A program made the position numbers and the translations under genes. Shown here piece by piece: positions 12,401-24,400 of a stretch of DNA of 64,000 nt; the first letter of the stretch is position 1; each line of letters begins with the position of its first letter. The notes below the pieces were generated by a model. The model was not told the origin of the DNA. It was given only the letters and a program-made list of their open reading frames with translations, and searched no databases. This stretch comes from Arcuatula senhousia (taxonomy: Eukaryota; Mollusca; Bivalvia; Mytilida; Mytilidae). The stretch lies in contig OZ020306.1 of assembly GCA_963971305.1 (NCBI GenBank), positions 35,361,512-35,425,511 on the forward strand, read 5' to 3'.

Positions 12401-15400
12401 TGCTCCTTGGAGCCTCTTGTTTTACTTTGAATGAATGGTGCGCACTAATGTAAAAAGGTGAATATTAGGTTAAGAACAAATGAACCAGAGGTTGCACTTT
12501 GTCAAAAAGAGCATACCCCAACTCAACCATTCAGATATAAACAAGAAGTAGATGACCAATGGACCTGAAAAGGGGAGACACAACACAAATCATTTTGCTA
12601 AAGTAGTGTACCCAATTTGAAATCAATATCTTCAATAGAAGTAGATAAATCTGTTACAAAAGTATAAATTGTTGGACTAACAAGGTGTTTCTAATAAAGC
12701 CTTGATAAAGCAAGTGGAGGTATAACAATCAACTACCTATTTAAGACAGTATGTTTGAAATCTCACTGATTGATAAACATATTTTATTGTCACAAATGGT
12801 ACCATCTTTAAAAAAAAAACCCCACAATTAAATACCTACTTGTGGTAAAGCTGCAGTAGCATCTTTTATTTCAGATAGCAGTATATGTCTCAGTATATTC
12901 CTTGGTGTTTTATGATACCGTGATTTTCTTCTGCAAAAAGATTTGATATTTTGTTAAAACTATAGATATATATAAATACAAGAGTAAAAATCCTGCTTTC
13001 CCAATGAACAATGGGTCAATCCTGTTGTGTTCAAAAATCAGATCTATAGATAAACATAGAAAATGCTGTTATTGCAACCACAGTTTCGTGAATGGTAGCC
13101 AAATAAAGTGAGAAAATAGCTTAACTAGGCCTACAGTGAATATCATAACGTAGTAAAGATGAGTTGTGGATTGTTTAAACAAGAGGCTCCCAGGAGCCTG
13201 AATCGCTCACCTGGTATTGATGTTGACCCTATACTTTTGTAGAGCTAAATGAGCTGAACATTTAAGCAAGCAACAGCTTTTCTCTACCTGCAATAGTTTT
13301 CTATAGGCCAAAAACACCATTTTACACCTATAAGGGGCCATAACCCCTATAAGGAGTCATCTGACAACTTCGACCCTATGAAGACTTTAGTAGAGCTAAA
13401 TGAGCTGAACATTTAAGCAAGCAACAGCTAATCTATATCTGCAATAGTTTTCATTCTGTAGGCCAAAAACATGAAAAATCGCTATTTTTCAAGGGCCGTA
13501 ACCCCTATTAGGAGTCATCTGACAACTTCGACCCTACGGAGAATTTTGTAGAGCTAAATGAGCTGAACATTTAAGCAAGCAACAGCTAATCTCTATCTGC
13601 ATCAGTTTGCATTCTGTAGGCCAAAAACATGAAAAAACGCTATTTTTCAGGGGCCGTAACCCCTGTAAGGGGTCATCTGACAACTTCGACCCTATGGAGA
13701 CTTTCGTAGAGCTAAATGAGCTGAACATTTAAGCAAGCAACAGCTAATCTCTTTCTGCAATAGTTTTCATTCTGTAGGCCAAAAACATGAAAGATCGCTA
13801 TTTTTCAGGGGCCGTAACCCCTATAAGGGATCATCTGACAACTTCAACCCTATGGAGTATTTCGTAGAGCTAAATGAGCTGAACATTTAAGCAAGCAACA
13901 GCTAATCTCTATCTGCAATAGTTTCATTCTGTAGGCCAAAAACATGAAAGATCGCTATTTTTCAGGGGCCGTAACCCCTATTAGGAGTCATCTGACAACT
14001 TCGACCCTATGGAGAATTTTGTGTAGCTAAATGAGCTGAACATTTAAGCAAGCAACAGCTAATCTCTATCTGCAATAGTTTTCATTCTGTAGGCCAAAAA
14101 CATGAAAAATCACTATTTTTCAGGGGCCGTAACCCCTATTAGGAGTCATCTGACAACTTCGACCCTATTGAGAATTTTGTAGAGCTAAATGAGCTGAACA
14201 TTTAAGCAAGCAACAGCTAATCTCTATCTGCAATAGTTTCCATTCTGTAGGCCAAAAACATGAAAAATTGCTTTTTTCAGGGGCCGTAACCCCTATTAGG
14301 AGTCATCTGACAACTTCGACCCTATGGAGAACTTTGTAGAGCTAAATGAGCTGAACATTTAAGCAAGCAACAGCTAATCTCTATCTGCATTAGTTTTCAT
14401 TCTGTAGGCCAAAAACATGAAAAATCGCTATTTTTCAAGGGCCGTAACCCCTGTAAGGTGTCATCTGACAACTTCGACCCTATGGAGAATTTTGTAGAGC
14501 TAAATGAGCTGAACATTTAAGCAAGCAACAGCTAATCTCTATCTGCAATAGTTTCATTCTGTAGGCCAAAAACATGAAAGATCGCTATTTTTCAGGGGCC
14601 GTAACCCCTATTAGGAGTCATCTGACAACTTCGACCCTATGGAGAATTTTGTGTAGCTAAATGAGCTGAACATTTAAGCAAGCAACAGCTAATCTCTATC
14701 TGCAATAGTTTTCATTCTGTAGGCCAAAAACATGAAAAATCACTATTTTTCAGGGGCCGTAACCCCTATTAGGAGTCATCTGACAACTTCGACCCTATTG
14801 AGAATTTTGTAGAGCTAAATGAGCTGAACATTTAAGCAAGCAACAGCTAATCTCTATCTGCAATAGTTTTCATTCTGTAGGCCAAAAACATGAAAAATTG
14901 CTTTTTTTTCAGGGGCCGTAACCCCTATTAGGAGTCATCTGACAACTTCGACCCTATGGAGAATTTTGTAGAGCTAAATGAGTTGAACATTTAAGCAAGC
15001 AACAGCTAATCTCTATCTGCATTAGTTTTCATTCTGTAGGCCAAAAACATGAAAAATCGCTATTTTTCAAGGGCCGTAACCCCTGTAAGGGGTCATCTGA
15101 CAACTTCGACCCTATGGAGAATTTTGTAGAGCTAAATGAGCTGAACATTTAAGCAAGCAACAGCTAATCTCTATGTGCAATAGTTTTCATTCTGTAGGCC
15201 AAAAACATGAAAAAACGCTATTTTTCAGGGTCCGTAACCCTATAAGGGGTCATCTGACAACTTCAACCCTTTGGAGACTTTCGTAGAGCTAAATGAGCTG
15301 AACATTTAAGCAAGCAACAGCTAATCTCTTTCTGCAATAGTTTTCATTCTGTAGGCCAAAAACATGAAAGATGGCTATTTTTCAGGGGCCGTAACCCCTA

Positions 15401-18400
15401 TAAGGGGTCATCTGACAACTTCAACCCTATGGAGAATTTTGTGTAGCTTAATGAGCTGAACATTTAAGCAAGCAACAGCTAATCTCTATCTGCAATAGTT
15501 TTCATTCTGTAGGACAAAAACATGAAAAATCACTATTTTTCAGGGGCCGTAACCCCTATAAGGGGTCATCTGACAACTTCGACCCTATGGAGAATTTTAT
15601 GTAGCTAAATGAGCTGAACATTTATGTAAGCAACAGATAATCTCTATCTGCAATAGTTTTCATTCTGTAGGCCAAAAACATGAAAAATCACTATTTTTCA
15701 GGGGCCGTAACCCCTATAAGTAATCACCTGACAATTTTGACCCTATGGAAAATTTTGTAGAGCTAAATGAGCTGAACATTTAAGCAAGCAACAGCTAATC
15801 TATATCTGCAATAGTTTTTATTCTGTAGGACAAAAACATGAAAAATCGCTATTTTTCATGGGCCGTTACCCCTATAAGGGGTCATCTGACAACTTCAACC
15901 CTATGGAGAATTTTGTAGAGCTAAATGAGCTGAACATTTAAGCAAGCAACAGCTAATCTCTATGTGCAATAGTTTTCATTGTCTGACAACTTCGACCCTA
16001 TGGAGACTTTCGTAGAGCTAAATGAGCTTAACATTTAAGCAAGCAACAGCTAATCTCTATCTGCAATAGTTTTCATTCTGAAGGCCAAAAACATGAACAA
16101 GAGGCTCCCAGGAGCCTGAATCGCTCACCTGGTCTTAATGTCAACCCTTTGAAGACTTTTGTATAGCTAAATGAGCTGAATGCTTAAGCAATAAAACAAC
16201 TTTTCTCTATCTGCAATAGTTTTCATTCCAAAGCAAAAAACACTATTTTTCACCTTTAAAGGGCCATAACCCCTTAAAGGGGTCATCTGACCACTTCGAC
16301 CCTAAAAAAACTTTTGAAGAGCTAATTAAGCTGAACATTTAAGCAAGCAACATCTTTTCTCTATCTGCAAAAGTTTTCTTTCTTTAGGCCAAAAACACTA
16401 TTTTTTGCCTTTAAGGGGCCGTAACCACTATAAGGGGTCATCTGGCAACTTTGACCCTATGGAAACTTTTGTAGAGCTAAATGAGCTGAACATTTAAGCA
16501 AGCAACAACTTTTCTCTATCTGCAATAATTTTCATTCCATAGGCCAAAAACACTTTTTTTTGCCTTTTAGGGGCTGTTACCCCTATAAGGGGTCATCTGA
16601 CAACTTTGACCATATGGAGACTTGTGTAGAGCTAAATGAGCTGACCATTTAAGCAAGCAACAGCTTTTCTCTATCTGCAATAGTTTTCATTCTATAGGCC
16701 AATAAAAAGCTACGCCGAGCGCAGCATGATACGACCGCAACAAGATGAACCCTGTACATTGGAGGCCCAATATGGATAGTCTATTGCTTTGGTCAAATGC
16801 AGCCCATGGTGGACTTACAAAGCTTTTTTACACATGCATCCTATGGTGGACTTTAAAATGCATTTTTGACACATATATATTTACAATAACATTTAATAGA
16901 AAAAAAATCTTATTTCTAAATTCATTGACATTTTTGACACAATTTAGCCCCTTTTGTTAGGACCACAAACCCAAAATGAAATAAAAAGCTTACTTCAGTG
17001 TATATAATCATCATATTTAAACTTTATAACAATTGGCTGGCCCACTACAGCTAAATTTCTTGTGTAAAACCATTTACCTTGACCAACTTTTAACCTTAAA
17101 CTTTAAGCCTTTAAGGGGCTGTTACCCCTATATAAGGGGTCATCTGACAACTTTGACCATATGGAGACTTGTGTAGAGCTAAATGAGCTGAACATTTAAG
17201 CAAGCAACAGCTTTTCTCTATCTGCAATAGTTTTCATTCTATTGGCCAATAAAAAGTAAAATGGCGTTTTTTGCCCCTTCGACCCCTTATATCTCAAAAA
17301 CAGTAAGATATATTGCAAATCTGATTGAGAAATGCAGGCAGGGATTTTCACAAGGATTCCAATGAAAAAAAAGATTTTGAAAATCAGACCACAAATAAAT
17401 AAACTGTTAACACAGAGACATGTCTCGCCTGTCCCAACTGGACACAGTATAAAATGAAGTAAAAATCCTCCTTAAACTGATCTTAACTGATGCTTAAGCA
17501 GCTGCATACCAAATGCAGCTGCATACTAAATATAAATGGTGAACCATAACTGCTTTATATAAAACACTCATGACATAAGTAAAAAGTTTAAAAGTGTAAA
17601 ATCTCAAAGTCAGTAGACCGTGACTGCAGGAGCATACAGATAAAATACTTTTGAAATTGATCTGTACTGATACTAATGCAAGTGCATACCCAATATCAAT
17701 GATGTACCATAACTGTGTCATGTTACACAGACGTAATAAAAAAGGTTAACCTCGGCCAAATCAGTGTAAAATTTCAAAGTCAGTAGACCGTGACTGCAGG
17801 AGCATACAGATAAAATGCTTTTGAAATTGATCTGTACTAATGCTAATGCAAGTGCATACCCAATATCAATGGTGAACCATAACTGCTTCATGTTAAACAG
17901 ACGTAAGAAAAAAGGTTAACCTCGGCCAAATCAGTGATAAATTTCAAAGTCAGTAGACCGTGACTGCAGGAGCATACAGATGAAATGGTTTTGAAATTGA
18001 TCTGTACTAATGCTAATGCAAGTGCATACCCAATATCAATGGTGAACCATAACTGCTTCATGTTAAACAGACGTAAGAAAAAAGGTTAACCTGGGCAAAA
18101 TCAGTGTAAAATTTCAAAGTCAGTAGACCGTGACTGCAGGAGCATACAGGTGAAATCCTTTTAAAACTGATCTGTACTGATGCTGATGCAACTGCATACC
18201 AAATATCAATGGTGTAACATAACTAGTTCACACAAAACAGACTTAAGCAAAAACTTTAACCAATTGTGGACGCCGCCGCCGCCGGAATCACCATACCTAA
18301 GTCTCGCCTTTTGCGACATTCGTCGCAGGCGAGACAAAAAAGTTGATTTTTTGGGTGTGGCCCGTCTTTGGCCCCCTGTAGCAATGTAACTGTTCAATAA

Positions 18401-21400
18401 ACATCAAAACCATTGACACATTTTGTTGACCGAATTTAATGAGGAATTCAATAAAAAAAGAATTTTCAAAATCTATTGAATAATAAACATTCTACAACAG
18501 TTTTGTCAATACACCGGTTTTAGCCCCTTTTGGCCCTTTTTTCCAAAACGGTAAGGGCCACCAACCCCAAATACAATAGGAACCTTCCTCTAGTGGTTAC
18601 AAACATCATATCAAAACTTCATAATAATTGGCTAGCCCAGTACAACTAAATTTTTGGTATAAAATTATTTGCCTTGACTAACTTTTAAAAATGGTGTTTT
18701 TGGTCCCTTTGACCCCTAATTTCTTAAAAACCGTAAGAGATATTGCAAATCTGATTGAAAAATGCAGGCAGGGATTTTCACAAGGATTCCAATGAAAACA
18801 AGCATTTTGAGAGTATTGCAAAACAATACTAAGTCCCCTACCGGCCTCATATTTCAGTCACTGGTAACAATTTGTCAAACGAATGAATACCTAAACTTGA
18901 TCAGTTTATTATCTACAAGGAACAATAAAAAAGTTTAGAAAAGAAAATTGCAATAGATTTTCAAACTTCAAAGGGCCATATCTCCCATAAAAATTTGTGG
19001 ACCGGCACGAAACTTGAACTTGATCTGTAACTCATCAAGGTAAATTCACAGACAAAAAATCAGTTCATTATCTATAAGCATTTAGAAAAAAAAATGTGGA
19101 AAACTGATATTTTAGTGAATTTTCAAAGTTCAAAGGACCATTACTCCCATAAAAATTTGTGGATCAGCACGAAACTCAAACTTGATCTGTAACTCATTAA
19201 CGTAGACTCACATACCAAAAATCAGTTCATTATCTATAAGCGTTTAGAAAAAAAGTGCGGAAAACTGAAATTTACGTGAATTTTCAAAGTTCAAAGAGCC
19301 ATAACTCTCATAAAAAATTATGGACCGGCACGAAACTCAAACTTGGTCTGTAACTTATCAAGGTTAACTCACATACCAAAAATCAGTTCATTATCTAAAA
19401 GCGTTTAGAAAAAAAGTGCGGAAAACTGGTATTTTAGTGAATTTTCAAAGTTCAAAGGGCCATAACTCTCATAAAAAATTATGGACCAGCACGAAACTCA
19501 AACTTGGTCTGTAACTTATCAAGGTTAACACACATACCAAAAATCAGTTCATTATCTAAAAGCGTTTAGAAAAAAAGTGCGGAAAACTGGTATTTTAGTG
19601 AATTTTCAAAGTTTAAAGGGCCATAACTCCCATAAAAAATTGTGGAGCGACACAAAACTCAAACTTGATCTGTAACTCATCAAGGTAAACTCACATACCA
19701 AAAATCAGTTCATTATCTATAAGCGTTTAGAAAAAAAGTGCGGAAAACTGGTATTTTAGTGAATTTTCAAAGTTCAAAGGGCCATAACTCCCATAAAAAA
19801 TTGTGGACCGACACGAAACTCAAACTTGATCTGTAACTCATCAAGGTAAACTCACATACCAAAAATCAGTTCATTATCTATAAGCGTTTAGAAAAAAAGT
19901 GCGGAAAACTGAGGCGTGACAGACAGACGGACGGACAGAGCGCAAACCTATAGTCCCCTTTGGCTTTCGCCGGTAGGGGACTAAAAAGATTTTGAAAATC
20001 AGACCACAAATAAAAAAGTCATTTTTTTGGGTGTGGCCCCTTTTCGACCCCCTGTAGCAATGTAACGGTTCAATATACATCAAAACCATTGACACATTTT
20101 GTTGACAGAATTTAATGAGGAATTCAATAAAAAAAGAATTTTCAAAATCTATTGAATAATAAACATTCTACAACAGTTTTGTCAATACACCCGTTTTAGC
20201 CCCTTTTGGCCCTTTTTTCCAAAACGGTAAGGGCCACCAACCCAAAATACAATAGGAACCTTCCTCTAGAGGTTACAAACATCATATTAAAATTTCATAA
20301 CAATTGGTCAATATTTATTTAAGTTATTGCACGGAAACCAAATGTCCCCAGACGACGACGACAACAACGACGACGACATCGCCATAACATTATACGATCG
20401 CAAAAATTTGTGGTCGTATAAAAACTCTATTTTTTGCCTTTAAGGGGCCATAACCCCTTGTAGAGCTAAATGAGCTGAACATTTAAGCAAGCAACAGCTT
20501 TTCTCTATCTGCAATAGTTTTCATTCTATAGGCCAAAAACATGAAAAAATGCTATTTTTCACCTTTAAGGGGCCGTAACTCCCATAAGGAGTCATCTGAC
20601 AACTTCGACTCAATGAAGACTTTTGTATAGCTTTTGATGCTGAAGCAATAGCCTGGCATCAGATTTCATCTATCTCTTATACTTTTTGATTCACAAGCCA
20701 AAAACAGTAGTCTGACCCCCCTGGTCTATTTTTAGCAACAGCGGCCATGTTTTTTGACGAATCAAAAATCCCCACATCAGTTCTGTGGGGGATTCCCTAA
20801 AGTACCACCAGACCAAATTTGGTTTGAATCTGTGCAGCCGTTTCAGAGGAGAAGAAGTTTGAAGAAAAGTTAACGTCGATGACGACAGACGACGGCGGAC
20901 GCCAAGTGATGGCAATAGCTCACATGGCCTTTGGCCAGGTGAGCTAAAAAGGCTAGGGTCGGGGGAAAACTTAGGGTCGGTTGGGCGACTCGAACCACAT
21001 ATATAATTTTAATTGGCCTTATTATAAACAAGAGGCTCCCAGGAGCCTAAATCGCTCACCTGGTCTTGATGTCAACCCTATATTTTGTAGAGCTAAATGA
21101 GCTGAACATTTAAGCAAGCAACAGTTTTTTCTTTTTCTACTATAGTTTTCATTCTATAGGCCAAAAACACGAAAAACCGTTATTTTAGGGGCCGTAACCC
21201 CTATAAGGAGTCATCTGACAACTTCAACCCTATGGAGACTTTTGTAGAGCTATTTAAGCAAGCAACAGCTTTTCTCTATCTGCTATAGTTTTCATTCTAA
21301 AGGCAAAAAAACATGAAAAAGGTTATTTTAGGGGCCGTAACCCCTATTAAGGGTCATCAGACGACCACGATCCTATAGAGACTTTTGTAGAGCTAAATGA

Positions 21401-24400
21401 GCTGAACATTTAAGCAAGCAACAGCTTTTCTCTATCTGCTATAGTTTTCTTTCTATAGGCCAAAAACATAAAAAACATCATTTTAGGGGCCATAACCCCT
21501 ATAAGGGGTCATCTGACAACTTCGATCCTATGGAAACTTTTGTACAGCTAAATTAGCTGAACATTTAAGCAAGCAACAGCTTCTCTCTATCCGCAATAGT
21601 TTTCATTCAATAGACCAAAAACATGAAAAAACATTATTTAAGGGGCCGTAACCCCTATAAGAGGTCATCTGACAACTTCGACCCTATGGAGACTTTTATA
21701 GAGCTAAATGAGCTGAACATTTAAGCAAGCAACAGCTTTTCTCTATCTGCAATAGTTTTCTTTCTATAGGCCAAAAACATGAAAAAAAACATCATTTTAG
21801 GGGCCCTAACCCCTATAAGGGGTCATCTGACAACTTCGACCCTATGGAGACTTTTGTAGAGCTAAATGAGCTGAACATTTAAGCAAGCAACAGCTTTTCT
21901 CTATCTGCAATAGTTTTCATACTATAGGGCAAAAACATGAAAAAACGCTATTTTTCACCTTTCAGGGGCTGTAACCGCTATAAGGGGTCATCTGACAACT
22001 TGGACCAAATGGAGACTTTTGTAGAGCTTTTAATGCTGAAGCAATAAGGTGGCATCAGATTTCATCTATCTCTTATACTTTTTGATTTACAAACAGTAGT
22101 CTGACCCCCCTGGTCTATTTTTAGCAACGGCGGCCATGTTTTTCGTCGAATCAAAAATCCCCACATCAGTTCTGTGGAGGATACCCTAAGGTACCATCAG
22201 ACCAAATTTGATTCGAATCTGTTCAGCCGTTTCAGAGGAGAAGAAGTTTGAAGAAAAGTTAACGACGACGGATGACGACGACGGACGACGACGACGGACG
22301 CCAAGTGATGGCAATAGCTCACATGGCCTTTGGCCAGGTGAGCTAAAAATGGCTATTTTTCACCTTTAAGGGGCCGTAACCACTATAAGGGGTCATCTGA
22401 CAACTTCGACCCTATAGAGACTATTGTAGAGTTAAATGAGCTGAACATTTAAGCAAGCAACAGCTAATCTCTATCTTCAATAGTTTTCATTCTGTAGGCC
22501 AAAAGCATGAAAAAATGCTATTTTTCACCTTTAAGGGGCCGTAACCCCTATAAGGGGTCATCTGACAACTTCGACCAAATGGAGACTTTTGTAGAGCTTT
22601 TGATGCAGAATCAGTAACGTAGCCAAAAACAGTAGTCTGACCCCCCCTAGTCTATTTTTAGTAATGGCGGCCTTTTTTTTTAATGGATCAAAAATCAAAA
22701 CACAAGTTTGGTGCAGGACACCCTAAGGATCATTCATACCAAGTTTCATTAAATTCTGTTTGGTAGTTTCAGAGGAGAAGATTTTTGAAAAATTGTTAAC
22801 AGACGACGACGACAGACGACGACGGACGCCAAGTGATGGTAATAGCTCACATGGACCTTTGGTCCAGGTGAGCTAAAAAATGTTAATTTAGGATGCTGGA
22901 AACAAGGAAATTTGAGACTATGTTTTTCTATATGTTTTTGTTTATTATACTAATGAAGGACATACGAATGTTTGAAATACATGTATCTATAAATCTTTAA
23001 ATTTTTTTACATCAATTGGTATTAATGTTGCGTACATTTTCTAGACCCTATTGATTAGTTTTTTATACAGTGGATTCCTCTTATTAGCATAACCAATTTG
23101 TCAGAGAAATTTATGCAATTAGCCGAATGACCCCATAAAGTGAAATGTCAATTTTAAACAGAAAATACAAAGAATTTATACAATTTTGTCTAATTATCAA
23201 ATGTGTTGAGTAATTAGAACAGTCAGGTGATACTTTTATTGTATCCTAATGCTTGTAAAAACAATTGTGACTTAGATGAAGGTTGTAAAAACATGTTTTG
23301 ATAACTTTTATCAAACACACTTCAAAGACCTCGTTAAGAAAACATATGATTTTGACAGGTATAAAGGTGATTTTTGAAAATTTTAAGTCAATTAACAGGA
23401 ATTTTGCACTTTTTCTCAGATTTTCAATGCTATTAAATGGAATTTTTAGCATTGAAAGTATGGGAAATGGTTTGGTGTTTTAAAATCTTAGTCAATTAAG
23501 AGGATTATTCTAATGAGAGTTAGTCGATAAAGTGGAATCCACTGTATATGGCATTGTTTTTTATACATTGTATCTATTTACGATTCATTACCATTTTGTG
23601 AGAAGCGTTGACTATTTTTTAAGATCGTTTTTTCTACATCTGATATCTTACTTTATATTATACTCTGCCACCAGAGGATCTTTATCATTAACCCTCTGTA
23701 GGACCACTTTAACATTCCTCTCCAACCACTGAATCACCTCTGGGGGTTTCCAACATGAATGACATCTCCCAGCATACAGTGATACTAACTGCTTCAGAGA
23801 GGCTGACTGACTGAAATAAGGAATTAAGAATTAGTTTTAAGAACGGACGCTGTCTATTCACAGTAAAATGTTGCAAGTTTTAAAACAATAGGCTCCCAGG
23901 AGCCTGAATCGCTCACCTGAACTACACAGATACATATATTTTCTAGATATTATTGTGCTTAACCATATGAGTTTTAAATATCTGAAATAACTTGGTTAGT
24001 TTTCAAGATATTGGGCTTTATAAGTGCAAAATTTAGCAAAAATTACGAAAAAGGGCAAAAACTCCCACATCAGCAGTCAGATCTTTTCCGAAATTTCAGG
24101 ACAGGTAGATCTTAATATGCTGATCACTTTTGATTCTTGCACAATTTTGATATCTGAAACCATTTTTGAGTTATTAGCAAAAAAAATGAAATTTACCCCT
24201 ATGTTCTATCTTTAGCCATGGCAGCCATGTTTTTTGACGAATCAAAAATATGAACGATAAAGTTGTAGCATATAAGCTATCAAACAAGTGTGTCAAGTTA
24301 AGATGCAGTTGGTATTACAGTGTCAGACAAGTTAATCTTTGAAATACAGGGGAAGAGTAATGAAAAATGGTAAATTTTGTTGTTTTAAGGACAATAACTC

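Larger units (their letters stand above)
16708..20424 (+). mobile_element. B-family element with C and D elements inside
   Basis: Begins near ATGATACGACCGCAACAAGA and ends TGTGGTCGTATAAAAA; TACGACC/GGTCGTA is the sub-terminal pair. It has a GACGACGACGACAACAACGA tract at 20352-20380. Body segments recur (18390-18560 and 20080-20230). C (17403-18340) and D (18798-19987) have inserted into it. Confidence 0.75.
16097..20950 (+). mobile_element. A element interrupted by a B element
   Basis: 5' end ACAAGAGGCTCCCAGGAGCC at 16097, monomers to about 16708, then the B element, then the remaining monomer, 3' body, GAC tract (20878-20898) and hairpin GGCCTTTGGCC within AGCTCAC..GTGAGCT to 20950. One A-type monomer also occurs inside B (17095-17250). 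Confidence 0.8.
13179..22879 (+). mobile_element. Nested A elements filling TCF25 intron 12
   Basis: An A element begins at 13179 and carries about eighteen ~160-bp monomers to 16096, where element 16097-20950 interrupts it. A further A copy occupies 21028-22349, and 22350-22879 is an A 3' body and tail that may be the resumption of the 13179 element. 20951-21027 is a 77-bp piece not explained by any of these (TAGGGTCGG twice). Confidence 0.78.

Noticed and set aside
22925..22965. Hammerhead-ribozyme-like core (TGATGA..stem..GAAA) in the dispersed repeat, also at 36730-36765
   Set aside because: An extra A follows CTGATGA, the GAAA is changed in one copy, and no pairing stem I/III flanks it. 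A covariance-model search (Infernal, hammerhead families) would be decisive.
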